A stretch of DNA of 64,000 nt from Rosenbergiella collisarenosi (lineage in GTDB: Bacteria; Pseudomonadota; Gammaproteobacteria; Enterobacterales; Enterobacteriaceae): positions 186,001-250,000 of the forward strand of contig NZ_JABBFP010000004.1 of NCBI RefSeq assembly GCF_018494085.1. The letters are read 5' to 3'. Shown here in pieces: positions 1-8,605 of the stretch; position 1 is the stretch's first letter, and each line of letters opens with the position of its first letter. Position numbers and translations under genes: made by a program. The notes beneath the pieces are model-generated. The model saw only the letters and a list, made by a program, of their open reading frames with translations. It was not told the origin of the DNA and did not search any database.

Positions 1-205
1 GTTTAGCAATGGCTTCGCCGATCTCGACATCAAACCCCGTTAAATCGCCGGAAATCGTGTGAAAGGTAAAGGGGGCATAGGTCCCTTCGGTGCCGATTTT
101 TAGCTGGCCAGTCGCTTTAACATTAGCGAGGGTATCAGCCATTGCCGAGCTAGCAAAACCTAATGGAACGAGCATGGCGAGTAACGCTAGAGAACGCTTT
201 TTCAT
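1..205 (-). CDS. amino-acid ABC transporter substrate-binding protein (N-terminal part)
   Basis: Only the first 68 codons are in the window; the gene runs off its left edge. The visible protein starts MKKRSLALLAMLVPLGFASS, a classic Sec signal peptide (basic start, hydrophobic core, cleavage near SAMA/D). The mature part has TGQLKIGTEGTYAPF and GFDVEIGEAIAK, the usual opening of family 3 periplasmic binding proteins for polar amino acids (FliY/HisJ/GlnH type). The start is fixed by an AGGAG-type ribosome site 5-10 bases upstream. It is the last gene of a permease-ATPase-binding protein operon read leftward. The substrate cannot be told; a cystine or polar amino acid is plausible. Confidence 0.85.
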   Translation of the reverse strand, partial: MKKRSLALLAMLVPLGFASSAMADTLANVKATGQLKIGTEGTYAPFTFHTISGDLTGFDVEIGEAIAK

Positions 206-222
206 AATAACTCCTGGTGAAA

Positions 223-987
223 TTAGGTTGGGTTGACTGCGGGTAACCCCGCCGTTAACGTGGCGATATATTCCGCCGTGCGTGCGTGTTGCGGGGAACG
301 GAAAAGAGTCGCTGATTCTCCGGTTTCTACAATCTCCCCTGCTTCGAGGAAAATAGTCTGGTTCGCGACAGAGGCTGCCAAACGTAGGTCGTGGGTTGCC
401 ATCAGCATGGTCGTACCTTCGTTCGCCAATTGGCGTAATACGGCTACGACTTCGGCGGCAAGCTCTGGATCGAGTGCCGACGTTGGCTCATCACATAATA
501 GAACCTGCGGAGAGGGCGCCAGTGCGCGCGCGATTGCAACGCGTTGCTGTTGCCCGCCCGACAGTGTTGCCGGCATAACATTACGTTTATGGGCTAATCC
601 CACTTTCTCCAGCAAGGCCTCTGCCCGCGCAATCGCCTCTGCTTTCGGCATACGATGTACGACGATCAGCCCTTCGGTGATATTTTCAATTACCGTTTTA
701 TGGGGGAACAGCGCAAAGTTTTGAAATACCATCCCCGTTTGTCGGCTTATTTGATAGATATCGCGGGTACGAGGTGGCTTCTGCGTAAACACTAATCGCG
801 CTTCGTCCAACTGCATCTCGCCCGACTGGGGGATTTCTAATAAGTTAACGCAGCGCAATAAGGTGCTTTTACCGCTACCAGAGGGGCCAATCAGCGCGGT
901 GACAGAGCCTCGCGGCAGCGTAAGGCTAATATCTTTCAGGACGTGATTGTCTTGAAAATATTTGTTGATGCCCTGTAATGAAATCAT
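223..987 (-). CDS. polar amino-acid ABC transporter ATP-binding protein
   Basis: A 254-aa cytoplasmic ATPase that would power the importer encoded on either side. The Walker A motif GPSGSGKST lies near residue 34, the signature [16 protein letters not shown] near 143, Walker [14 protein letters not shown] near 163, and the switch His in MATHD near 196. Length and motif spacing are those of the GlnQ/HisP/TcyN family. It begins 4 bases after the permease stop and is followed by the binding protein after 17 bases, so the three are one operon. Family assignment is secure; the substrate is not visible. Confidence 0.92.
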   Translation of the reverse strand: MISLQGINKYFQDNHVLKDISLTLPRGSVTALIGPSGSGKSTLLRCVNLLEIPQSGEMQLDEARLVFTQKPPRTRDIYQISRQTGMVFQNFALFPHKTVIENITEGLIVVHRMPKAEAIARAEALLEKVGLAHKRNVMPATLSGGQQQRVAIARALAPSPQVLLCDEPTSALDPELAAEVVAVLRQLANEGTTMLMATHDLRLAASVANQTIFLEAGEIVETGESATLFRSPQHARTAEYIATLTAGLPAVNPT

Positions 988-991
988 CTCG

Positions 992-1663
992 CTATACTCC
1001 TGTCACCGTTTCCTGGGAGAAATGCTTCTCAAGCTTGTTTTGTAGCGCCGATAAAAGGGTACTGAAAAACAGGTAAATCAGCGCTGCTTCGATATACAGG
1101 ATTAATGGCTGATAGGTAACCGCCGCTATCCGCTGTGCGGCTAAGAACATTTCAGGTACGGTGATCACCGATGCCAATGAGGTATCTTTAACTAAAGAGA
1201 TAAAGGTATTAGATAAAGGCGGAACGGCAATTCTTGCGGCTTGCGGCAGAATAATACGTACCAGAGCCTGACGCCAGCTCATACCGATGGAGTGCGCGGC
1301 CTCCCACTGACTACTCGGTACGGACTTGATCGTGGCGCGGATAATCTCCGACGAGTAAGCCCCAATATTTAAGGAAAAACCAATGACTGCGGCCGGGAAG
1401 GCAGAGATAGTAATCCCAATGCTGGGCAGTGCATAAAAGATTAAGAAGAGTTGGACGAGCAACGGCGTCCCACGAAATAACCAGACGTAGAAACGTACCA
1501 AATAGTGTAGGGGTTTTGGACCATACAATCGAGCGAGAGCAACTAAGAAGCCTAGCGATAAGCCAAGTACGAAGGCAAGCAAGGTTAAGGGAATCGTAAA
1601 GGTCAGTCCGGCATGAAGCATCGGCCAGAATGATTCCGCGGCGAGGGTTAGCCAATCTGGCAC
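992..1663 (-). CDS. polar amino-acid ABC transporter permease
   Basis: A 223-aa inner-membrane permease of the HisMQ/YecS family with about five hydrophobic segments. The EAA-type cytoplasmic loop reads EAAHSIGMSWRQALVRIILPQAAR (residues about 141-164), the docking site for the ATPase. The early motif RGTPLLVQLFLIFYALP is typical of cystine/polar amino-acid permeases such as YecS/TcyL. It is the first gene of the leftward operon. The 228 bases upstream, up to the LysR gene, are AT-rich and would hold the promoter. Confidence 0.92.
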   Translation of the reverse strand: MPDWLTLAAESFWPMLHAGLTFTIPLTLLAFVLGLSLGFLVALARLYGPKPLHYLVRFYVWLFRGTPLLVQLFLIFYALPSIGITISAFPAAVIGFSLNIGAYSSEIIRATIKSVPSSQWEAAHSIGMSWRQALVRIILPQAARIAVPPLSNTFISLVKDTSLASVITVPEMFLAAQRIAAVTYQPLILYIEAALIYLFFSTLLSALQNKLEKHFSQETVTGV

Positions 1664-1891
1664 AGTTCACCTTCCATAGAATAAGTTAAACACAAAAGGT
1701 TACCAACATTGATAACCACTTCCTCTATTCTAGGCAGGAAACCGGGAGAGGGAAATATCATTTAGATATTGATTTAGAACAAGAGTTAACTCTCTATGCT
1801 TTTTATCGTTGAAATGGTGAAAAAAACGTCATTCCAACTGTATAGGTAATATTTTTCTCTTATACAGCGTCTAAAACCCGGTACCGGCACC

Positions 1892-2782
1892 TCAAGATAG
1901 CCGCTCGAAACTGCGTACCAGACTATCGATAAAGACGCGTGTACGAGAAGGCATTAACCGCGTGCTTGGAAAGACAATCCACACCGGACGCTTTTTACTC
2001 TGCCATTCCGGTAAGAGGCGGACTAACCGACCGCTTTCGACGTAGTGCCGCGCCGAATGCGCCGCAATACGCGTGATTCCCACCCCGCGTAACGCAAGAT
2101 TAACAAGAATATTCGGTGAATTCGCCAAGGTTTTAGTGACAAGTTCCCCGCGCCAATGTTGCTGCGCAGTAAAAAGCTCCAGCGGGCCACTATCGCTATG
2201 TAACCGCAGTAAATGATGCTGGAGTAAATCTTGTGGCTCAGCGATCGCGGGGGCGCCACGCAGGTAGCTCGGGGCGGCATACAGCCCCAATTCAAAGTAA
2301 CCCAACAAGCGAGCGGCGAGCGTCGCTTCGTCCGCCAGGGTGCCGATACGTAACGCTAAATCGACGCCCTCGGCGATCAGGTCCACTCGCCGCTGTGAGA
2401 CATCGATCTCTACGTTTATCTCTGGATAGGCCTCGATAAACTCGGCTAAAAATTGGCTGATAAGATCCTGCGTGAAGTCACCGGGCAGCGAGACACGCAG
2501 CTTACCGCTGGGCAGAGCATGTCGATGCTCGATTAATGCCTCGATCGCACCAAGCTCTGCCGCCATCTGCTGGGTATGCCGTAATAGAGCCTGCCCAAAC
2601 GGCGTAATCGTCATCTTACGCGTAGTCCGGGTAAATAGCGGTTCTCCCAGCTGTTGTTCCAATGACGCTATGCGTCGCGACAACGTTGAGGCTGGCAATT
2701 CTAGGCGCTCGGCCGCTTTGGTAAAACTCCCCTCCTCGGCGACACGGTTGAAGAGCAGTAGGTCATTCGCATCAGAACGCAT
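1892..2782 (-). CDS. LysR-family transcriptional regulator
   Basis: A 296-aa LysR regulator. The N-terminal winged helix reads LLLFNRVAEEGSFTKAAERL then ASTLSRRIASLEQQLG (residues about 8-47); the rest is a substrate-binding effector domain including the RIGTLAD stretch near residue 145. It resembles the CrgA/DsdC-like subgroup often found next to oxidoreductase or DoxX genes. It is divergent from the DoxX gene starting at 2889, with 106 bases between them, so it most likely controls that gene and itself. The effector is unknown. Confidence 0.9.
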   Translation of the reverse strand: MRSDANDLLLFNRVAEEGSFTKAAERLELPASTLSRRIASLEQQLGEPLFTRTTRKMTITPFGQALLRHTQQMAAELGAIEALIEHRHALPSGKLRVSLPGDFTQDLISQFLAEFIEAYPEINVEIDVSQRRVDLIAEGVDLALRIGTLADEATLAARLLGYFELGLYAAPSYLRGAPAIAEPQDLLQHHLLRLHSDSGPLELFTAQQHWRGELVTKTLANSPNILVNLALRGVGITRIAAHSARHYVESGRLVRLLPEWQSKKRPVWIVFPSTRLMPSRTRVFIDSLVRSFERLS

Positions 2783-2888
2783 CTATTATCCCATAAATGA
2801 AATTATCTTACTCATTCTAGCTATTTATTCCGTACAGGCCTAACGCTAAAGTCTGCGCTAATCACGCAAACTGAGTTAGGGATATCCT

Positions 2889-3302
2889 ATGCAATATTTC
2901 ACTTTTTCAAAACAACAGCCGCTGGTACTACTGATTGCCCGTGTATTGTTAATGCTGCTTTTTGTCTTATTCGGCTACCAAAAACTGGTCCACTTCGGCG
3001 GGACGGTCACCTATATGACGGCACTGGGTACACCACTGCCGACGCTCGCCGCGCTGATCGCGGTCGTACTGGAGTTCTTTGCCGGATTGGCGATCGTCAT
3101 CGGTTACTATACACGCCCGATTGCGCTTATTTTGGCGGTTTACACCCTTGCGACGGCGATTATTGGCCATCCTTTTTGGTCGCTCTCTGGCCCAGAACAG
3201 ATGGCGGCTGAGATTAACTTCTATAAAAACATCAGCATTATCGGTGGGTTATTGTTACTTTCGGTAAGCGGAGCCGGTCGTTTTTCTGTCGATAAACAGT
3301 AG
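2889..3302 (+). CDS. DoxX-family membrane protein
   Basis: A 137-aa inner-membrane protein with four hydrophobic segments. The start LLIARVLLMLLFVLFGYQK, the central LAALIAVVLEFFAGLAIVIG and ILAVYTLATAIIGHPFW match the DoxX/YphA family (YqjF-like) of small quinone-linked or stress-associated membrane proteins. The biochemical role of this family is poorly defined. The ATG at 2889 has a GGGATATCC stretch in front. The adjacent divergent LysR gene is its likely regulator, and a bidirectional terminator follows it. Confidence 0.85.
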   Translation: MQYFTFSKQQPLVLLIARVLLMLLFVLFGYQKLVHFGGTVTYMTALGTPLPTLAALIAVVLEFFAGLAIVIGYYTRPIALILAVYTLATAIIGHPFWSLSGPEQMAAEINFYKNISIIGGLLLLSVSGAGRFSVDKQ

Positions 3303-3310
3303 CGCGGTCC

Positions 3311-3334
3311 GCCCGCCTAGTCGTTTAGGCGGGC
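3311..3334. terminator. bidirectional hairpin between convergent genes
   Basis: A perfect 9-bp inverted repeat, GCCCGCCTA and TAGGCGGGC, with a 6-base loop lies between the end of the DoxX gene and the end of the convergent VOC gene. It is GC-rich and stable. There is no long T tract on either side, so its strength as an intrinsic terminator is uncertain. Confidence 0.6.
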
Positions 3335-3342
3335 AGGATCTG

Positions 3343-3717
3343 TTATGCCTCTGTCTGGTAAAAGGCACACAGCTTGTTCCCCGATGGGTCACGGAGATAG
3401 GCCACACATTTTCCGTCTTCGCGGATATGCGGGGCTGACTCTGCAGAACTCCCGCCCTGCTCTACGCCAGCTTGATGCCAAGCATATACCGCTTCACAAC
3501 TCGTTAGCTCAAAACCGATGGTTCCGCCATTAGCCGGGCTGGCCGGTTGTCCATTAATCGGTAAAGTGACGATGAACCGCTGCTTACCTTGACGATAAAA
3601 GGGGCGTTGTAACTTATCAAAGCCTTGCTCATCCAAAGGCATATGACGAAAAATCGCATCGTAAAAAGTCTTGGCACGCTCAATATCCTGCGCACCGACG
3701 ACGACATGGCTATACAT
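3343..3717 (-). CDS. VOC-family (glyoxalase/bleomycin resistance fold) protein
   Basis: A 124-aa protein with the paired beta-alpha-beta-beta-beta modules of the vicinal oxygen chelate superfamily. It opens MYSHVVVGAQDIERAKTFYDAIF and closes with RDPSGNKLCAFYQ. His4 and the glutamate in GFELTS are candidate metal ligands. Members of this subgroup are mostly unassigned lactoylglutathione lyase-like proteins, so no substrate is proposed. It is a single gene convergent with the DoxX gene. Confidence 0.85.
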   Translation of the reverse strand: MYSHVVVGAQDIERAKTFYDAIFRHMPLDEQGFDKLQRPFYRQGKQRFIVTLPINGQPASPANGGTIGFELTSCEAVYAWHQAGVEQGGSSAESAPHIREDGKCVAYLRDPSGNKLCAFYQTEA

Positions 3718-3913
3718 AATGTTTCCTCGTTAAGGGCTGTTAACCTACGTTAGCCGAATTAATGATATAAAAACAAGTTATCACCGCACTGCTCGTCATC
3801 GTCCTCTTCCTCAGCTATGCTATTTTGACGCACACCTTTTAGGGTAAAGGCTCCTGAGGCCATTACCGACTCACCACCACGTGAAACATACCGTTTCACC
3901 GAGGATAGACCGC

Positions 3914-4420
3914 ATGCCTTGGCTCGTTAATTTACTCATCGTCATCGTTGTCGTGTGCATCATGGAAGGCGTCGCGACCGGTATGCATAAATATGTGATG
4001 CATCGCTGGGGCTGGGGCTGGCACCGTTCGCACCACGAGACACGCCATGGCATGTTCGAGGTCAATGATTTGTATGCCCTGGTCTTCGCCGGGCTAGCCA
4101 TCTTATTGATCTTCGCGGGTACGCGTGGCATCTGGCCGTTACAGTGGGTGGGTGCAGGTATGACGCTTTACGGCATTATCTACTTTATTCTGCATGATGG
4201 ATTAGTCCATCAACGGTGGCCGTTTCGCTATGTTCCTCGCCGCGGATACTTACGCCGTCTTTACCTCGCCCACCATTTTCACCATGATGTTAGAGGTAAG
4301 GAAGATTGTGTCTCCTTCGGCTTTATTTACGCGCCTCCCGTCGATAAAATTCAAGCACAACTGAAAGCCTATAAAAAACGGCAGCGCGGGCTGAAAAAGC
4401 GCCCTGATATCGAAAAGTAG
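3914..4420 (+). CDS. crtZ: beta-carotene hydroxylase CrtZ
   Basis: Hydroxylates the beta-ionone rings of beta-carotene to give zeaxanthin via cryptoxanthin. It is a di-iron membrane enzyme of the fatty-acid-hydroxylase superfamily. Histidine clusters are plain: HKYVMH, HRSHHE, HDGLVH and AHHFHH, set between three to four hydrophobic segments. I place the start at 3914 (MPWLVNLLIV), 33 bases inside the longest frame, because a GAGG ribosome site lies at 3901-3904 and Pantoea CrtZ proteins start there. It runs convergent to the crtE-X-Y-I-B operon, the arrangement known from Pantoea. Length (168 aa) is close to the Pantoea protein (about 175). Confidence 0.95.
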   Translation: MPWLVNLLIVIVVVCIMEGVATGMHKYVMHRWGWGWHRSHHETRHGMFEVNDLYALVFAGLAILLIFAGTRGIWPLQWVGAGMTLYGIIYFILHDGLVHQRWPFRYVPRRGYLRRLYLAHHFHHDVRGKEDCVSFGFIYAPPVDKIQAQLKAYKKRQRGLKKRPDIEK

Positions 4421-4425
4421 ATGGT

Positions 4426-5028
4426 ATGAAACGAGTTGTAGACTCTCAGCAAGAGTATTATGATCACGACGTAAGTAAGCTTACGATGGCAGACGCTCAG
4501 CTGGAAAACGCTCTCTTTGATCGCTGTATCTTTAGCGACTGCGATTTTAGTGCGGCGACCTTGCGCCAGTGTAAGTTTATCGAGTGTGAATTTATTCGCT
4601 GTAACCTGAGCTTAAGCGAGATCGCGAGGAGTACGTTTCGGGAGGTCACCTTCACGGAATGTAAATTGATGGGGATCGATTGGACGAAGGCGGGATGGTC
4701 GTCCCTTCATCTGCCTGGTTCACTACAGTTCTACCGCTGTATCCTCGACCACTCATCGTTCTTTGGCCTGTATTTGGCGCAGTGTAAATGGGTGGAGTGT
4801 CGACTGCACGATGTCGATTTCACGGAGACCCAGTGCGAACATGCCGACTTTACGGGGAGCGATTGCTACCGCGCGACCTTTCACCATACCGACCTACGCA
4901 GCGCTGATTTTTCTCACGCCCACGGCTATAACATCAATCTGTTCAACAACGAGATTAAACGCGCCACGTTTATGTTACCTGAGGCCGCATCGCTATTAGC
5001 CAGCCTACAGATAACCCTAATCGAGTAA
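4426..5028 (+). CDS. pentapeptide-repeat protein
   Basis: A 200-aa protein built of A(D/N)LXX-like repeats, for example ENALF, SDCDF, ECEFI, ECRLHDVDF, EHADF and RSADF, which fold as a right-handed quadrilateral beta helix. Fold relatives include Qnr and MfpA gyrase-protecting proteins, but the repeat order and C-terminus do not match Qnr, so quinolone protection is not claimed. It starts 5 bases after the crtZ stop and is probably co-transcribed with it. It ends 9 bases before the stop of the convergent crtB. No link to carotenoids is known to me. Confidence 0.85.
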   Translation: MKRVVDSQQEYYDHDVSKLTMADAQLENALFDRCIFSDCDFSAATLRQCKFIECEFIRCNLSLSEIARSTFREVTFTECKLMGIDWTKAGWSSLHLPGSLQFYRCILDHSSFFGLYLAQCKWVECRLHDVDFTETQCEHADFTGSDCYRATFHHTDLRSADFSHAHGYNINLFNNEIKRATFMLPEAASLLASLQITLIE

Positions 5029-5037
5029 CCGCGTCGC

Positions 5038-5973
5038 CTACGACGATGAGGGACGCTGCCACAATGAGCGCGGGCGTGGCGAGTGCGATGTGAGTCGCGA
5101 AAGTAATACGTCACCCATTGCCGCGAGCAATAAATAGACTTTTTCGCCGCGTGACGTCGAAATACGTTCCTGCCAAGCCCCTGCCCCGGCACGTTTAACT
5201 CGCTGACCAATTTTACGGTATACCCGCCGTGCGGTAGCCACTGCCCACGCTGAACGTAACGGCAATGCCACCAGCCCTTGATAGGATGACTGATAGTAAG
5301 GCTCGGCCTGATCGACTAGTCGAGCTGCGACGCGACTTAACGCTTGGCGGTGCTCGAGCGCGGCAAGATTATCGCGCGTTAAGCCCTCCTCGGCTAACCA
5401 CGCCTCAGGCAAATAACAGCGCCCTACTTCGGCATCTTCGACGATATCACGGGCGATATTGGTTAGCTGAAACGCTAGTCCAAGATCACAGGCTCGATCC
5501 AGAACGGCAGCGGACTTAGCGCCCATAATTTGCGCCATCATCAGGCCGACGACTCCCGCAACGTGATAACAGTAAGTGAGGGTCTGCGTAAGGGTAGGAT
5601 AACGCGCCTCTTCCACATCCATCGCGTAACCTGCAAGGTGATCGAGCGCGAATTGTTGCTCTAGGCCGTGCTGGTTAATCACGTATTGTAACGCCGCGAA
5701 CGCGGGAATGGTTTGTGGCTCGCCCGCGAAGGCGCTTGCCGTCTGTTCGCGTAAGCCATCAAGCCGCTGTTCGATACTCGCCGCTGCCGGGGTTGCGGCC
5801 TGAAAACCCAAGACCTGATCGTCGATCGTATCATCACAGTACCGACACCATGCATAAAGCATCAATACGCTACGGCGAGTATCTGCATCGAATAACGCCG
5901 ACGCGGCGGCGAAACTCTTCGATCCTACCTGCATTGTCTGCTTAACATGATTATCTAGCGCAATCTTATCCAT
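5038..5973 (-). CDS. crtB: 15-cis-phytoene synthase CrtB
   Basis: Condenses two geranylgeranyl diphosphates to phytoene, the first committed carotenoid step. This 311-aa squalene/phytoene synthase has the first aspartate-rich motif DDTID at residues 47-51 and the second as DIVEDAEVGRCYLP near residue 175. QLTNIARD just before it is the conserved family signature. It is the last gene of the operon and overlaps the end of crtI by 8 bases. Length equals the Pantoea enzyme (about 309). Confidence 0.96.
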   Translation of the reverse strand: MDKIALDNHVKQTMQVGSKSFAAASALFDADTRRSVLMLYAWCRYCDDTIDDQVLGFQAATPAAASIEQRLDGLREQTASAFAGEPQTIPAFAALQYVINQHGLEQQFALDHLAGYAMDVEEARYPTLTQTLTYCYHVAGVVGLMMAQIMGAKSAAVLDRACDLGLAFQLTNIARDIVEDAEVGRCYLPEAWLAEEGLTRDNLAALEHRQALSRVAARLVDQAEPYYQSSYQGLVALPLRSAWAVATARRVYRKIGQRVKRAGAGAWQERISTSRGEKVYLLLAAMGDVLLSRLTSHSPRPRSLWQRPSSS

Positions 5974-7459
5974 GAAGATCCTCGATCATTAAGCCCGCTG
6001 TGGCTTTCGCCGAACCAATAACGCCTGGAACTCCTGCGCCAGGATGGGTGCCCGCCCCGACCAGATAGAGGTTCTCGACTGAGCTATCACGGTTGTGCGG
6101 ACGGAACCATGCGCTCTGTGTCAGAATCGGTTCGATAGAGAATGCCGATCCGTGCCATGCATGTAGCTGATCGCGAAAATCAAATGGCGTAAACATCCGC
6201 TGCGTGACCAATTGACTACGTAAGCCTGGCATATAGTGTTCTTCAAGATAGGCAAAAATCCGATCACGCAGGCGCGGACCTTCGATATCCCAGTCAAGAT
6301 CAGCGGTTCCGAGATGCGGAACAGGGGCGAGAACGTAGTAGCTGCCACACCCCTCAGGCGCGAGCGAAGGATCGGTGACACAGGGCGCGTGTAAATATAG
6401 CGAGAAGTCTTCCGCTAGCCCATCACGGTTGAAGATCTCGTCGATAAGTTCGCGGTAACGCGGGCCAAAACAGACCGTATGGTGAGCGAGCTGGTCGTGA
6501 TGATGATTAAGGCCGAAATAGAGGACAAAGAGGGAGTTACTCATCCGTTTTTTCACCAATTTCTCGGCATACTCCTCTGATGGCGTGTGATTACGCAATA
6601 AGTGGCGGTAGGTATGCACCACGTCGGCATTCGATGCCACCGCCGCTACGCTAAATTCGCGACCGTCGACGAGGGTAACTTGTGTGATACGTTGCCCGCT
6701 ACAGTCCATATGGTCGACTTCAGCGTTAAGGAGTAACTCGCCGCCTAAGTCTTGAAATAGTTGGACCAATGCTTGAACTAACGCGCCGGTACCGCCGCGT
6801 GGGAACCACACTCCCCATTCGCGTTCGAGCGCATGGATCAGGGTGTAGATCGACGACGTTGCAAAGGGATTTCCACCCACTAATAGCGAATGGAAGGAGA
6901 AAGCCTGTCGTAGGTGTTCGTCCTGAATATAGCTGGCGACTTTGCTATAAACGCTGCGCCACGCTTGCAATCGACCCAATTGCGGAGCGGCATGTAACAT
7001 GTCTTTGAATGAGAGAAACGGAACCGTACCCAGCTTTAAGTAGCCTTCTTTGAAGACCGCCTGAGAATACGCGAGAAAACGTTGGTAGCCTTGGACATCG
7101 GCGGGATTGAAGGCCAAGATCTGCCGATCCAATAGCGACTGTTCGTTGTCGTAATCGAACACCTTACCGTTCTCCCAACAGAGTCGATAGAAGGGCTTGA
7201 CCGGCAGTAATTCGACATAGTCCTCAATACGTTTCCCTGCGAGGGTGAATAGCTCGACGAGCGCTGTTGGGTCGGTGATCACCGTCGGCCCAGCATCGAA
7301 GGTATACCCTTGATCTTGATAAACGTAGGCGCGCCCCCCCGGCTTATCGCGTTGCTCTAAGAGTAGAGTGGGAATTCCTGCAGCCTGAAGGCGGATAGCG
7401 AGTGCTAACCCCCCAAATCCAGCACCGATCACGGCAGTTTTTTTCATTGATAGACTCAT
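5966..7459 (-). CDS. crtI: phytoene desaturase CrtI
   Basis: Four-step FAD-dependent desaturation of phytoene to lycopene. The dinucleotide-binding motif AVIGAGFGGLALAIRLQ is at the N-terminus, and the C-terminal bacterial desaturase signature reads NLYLVGAGTHPGAGVPGVIGSAKAT (near residues 462-486). The 497-aa length is normal. The ATG at 7459 overlaps the crtY stop as ATGA, which suggests coupled translation; a second ATG four codons later (MKKTAVIG) is how other CrtI proteins start, so either is possible. Confidence 0.96.
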   Translation of the reverse strand: MSLSMKKTAVIGAGFGGLALAIRLQAAGIPTLLLEQRDKPGGRAYVYQDQGYTFDAGPTVITDPTALVELFTLAGKRIEDYVELLPVKPFYRLCWENGKVFDYDNEQSLLDRQILAFNPADVQGYQRFLAYSQAVFKEGYLKLGTVPFLSFKDMLHAAPQLGRLQAWRSVYSKVASYIQDEHLRQAFSFHSLLVGGNPFATSSIYTLIHALEREWGVWFPRGGTGALVQALVQLFQDLGGELLLNAEVDHMDCSGQRITQVTLVDGREFSVAAVASNADVVHTYRHLLRNHTPSEEYAEKLVKKRMSNSLFVLYFGLNHHHDQLAHHTVCFGPRYRELIDEIFNRDGLAEDFSLYLHAPCVTDPSLAPEGCGSYYVLAPVPHLGTADLDWDIEGPRLRDRIFAYLEEHYMPGLRSQLVTQRMFTPFDFRDQLHAWHGSAFSIEPILTQSAWFRPHNRDSSVENLYLVGAGTHPGAGVPGVIGSAKATAGLMIEDLHG

Positions 7460-8604
7460 TTAATAAGCGGTTTGAGGATCGCTTTCAGTGCAGCGATGAC
7501 GGGCACAGGGGGTTTACCACTAACAATACGTAATTTATCCCACAAGGTAAGCTGTCCTGCATAGAAGCGCGCGATCAGGTCGGCATTAAGGCGATAAAAG
7601 CGCTGCATTACCCCTCTACGCTGCGTCGCGGGGCCAGCGAGAAAGAGCATTCGATTCAATATACGAAAGAAACGCTGTCTACCCCACGCTTTTTGGGCGT
7701 AGCGCTGCACGGTCGTGCGAAGACAAGGGCTAGTCATACAGGATAGCTGAGCAATTTCGTCCGCCAAGGCAACCGCATGGGGAAGCGAATAACCGGTCGT
7801 CGCATGGTACAGTCCTGCTCGTAACCCACTACAGGCCACCGATCTTGTCGCCCAAAATCGCGAGAATTTTCCGGCTAGGGTGATCGGTAAATTACCTTGC
7901 TCCTCACGCTGCAGCGTCGCGAGCTGCCACCCTTGGCTCGCCGCATAATCACGAATATTGGTGCGCGCCTGTTCGGGATCCAACTGGACTCGGTCGATAT
8001 AGTGGGTGTCTTCAATCAACAATTCAGTAGCGGACAGCGGCAAGGTATAAACGAAGCGATAGCCCTGTTGTTGGTCGACGGTGGCGTCCATTAAAATAGG
8101 TTGAGAGAGGCCATGAGGCTCTGCGAGCCGCCAGACCTGCCCAACAAAGGCTTGGATACCTATCGACATCGTCTTTTCTACCGCGAAACCGCGGCCATCA
8201 ATCACAGCGTGAGCCTGCACGATACGTCCATCATCGATTCTCACCTGTGTCGCAGTCACGCTATTCACGGTACATCCGGTCATTATCTGGGGGCCTAGCC
8301 GTGCCATCACTGTTTTCGCCAGCTGTTCGGAGGTAATCGAGCAGTACTCACCGGATAACCCCCGAGAAAATAACGGAAAACGCACATCATAGCCTGGCCA
8401 GCAATAGTCGACTAACGGGTGTATCCACTCGTATTGCGCGGGCGTCAGATCACGACGATGAAAGGACCACGTATGGTTACCCAATATCTGCTCATCCGTT
8501 TCGATCAGTAGTAGGGTTAGGTCGGGACGTTTTTCCTGTAACCGTAACGCTATCAACGTATTGGCAAGTCCAGCCCCGACTAAAATAAGATCGTACTCTT
8601 CCAT
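7456..8604 (-). CDS. crtY: lycopene beta-cyclase CrtY
   Basis: Cyclises both ends of lycopene to beta-carotene. The 382-aa protein opens with the dinucleotide-binding motif DLILVGAGLANTLIALRL, then has NHTWSFHRRDL (residues about 43-53), typical of the CrtY type of cyclase. The start at 8604 is one base after the crtX stop at 8606, and the stop overlaps the crtI start, so the operon is tightly packed. Confidence 0.95.
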   Translation of the reverse strand: MEEYDLILVGAGLANTLIALRLQEKRPDLTLLLIETDEQILGNHTWSFHRRDLTPAQYEWIHPLVDYCWPGYDVRFPLFSRGLSGEYCSITSEQLAKTVMARLGPQIMTGCTVNSVTATQVRIDDGRIVQAHAVIDGRGFAVEKTMSIGIQAFVGQVWRLAEPHGLSQPILMDATVDQQQGYRFVYTLPLSATELLIEDTHYIDRVQLDPEQARTNIRDYAASQGWQLATLQREEQGNLPITLAGKFSRFWATRSVACSGLRAGLYHATTGYSLPHAVALADEIAQLSCMTSPCLRTTVQRYAQKAWGRQRFFRILNRMLFLAGPATQRRGVMQRFYRLNADLIARFYAGQLTLWDKLRIVSGKPPVPVIAALKAILKPLIK

Positions 8605-8605
8605 G

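Noticed and set aside
233-724. 163-codon frame on the + strand over the ABC ATPase gene
   Set aside because: Mirror frame of a secure ATPase gene; no ribosome site and no domain. The same applies to the other long frames opposite ATPases at 16730-17188 and 41811-42206.
4426-5028. Pentapeptide protein as a Qnr quinolone-resistance protein
   Set aside because: Length and repeat order do not match Qnr, and the characteristic Qnr N- and C-terminal segments are missing.
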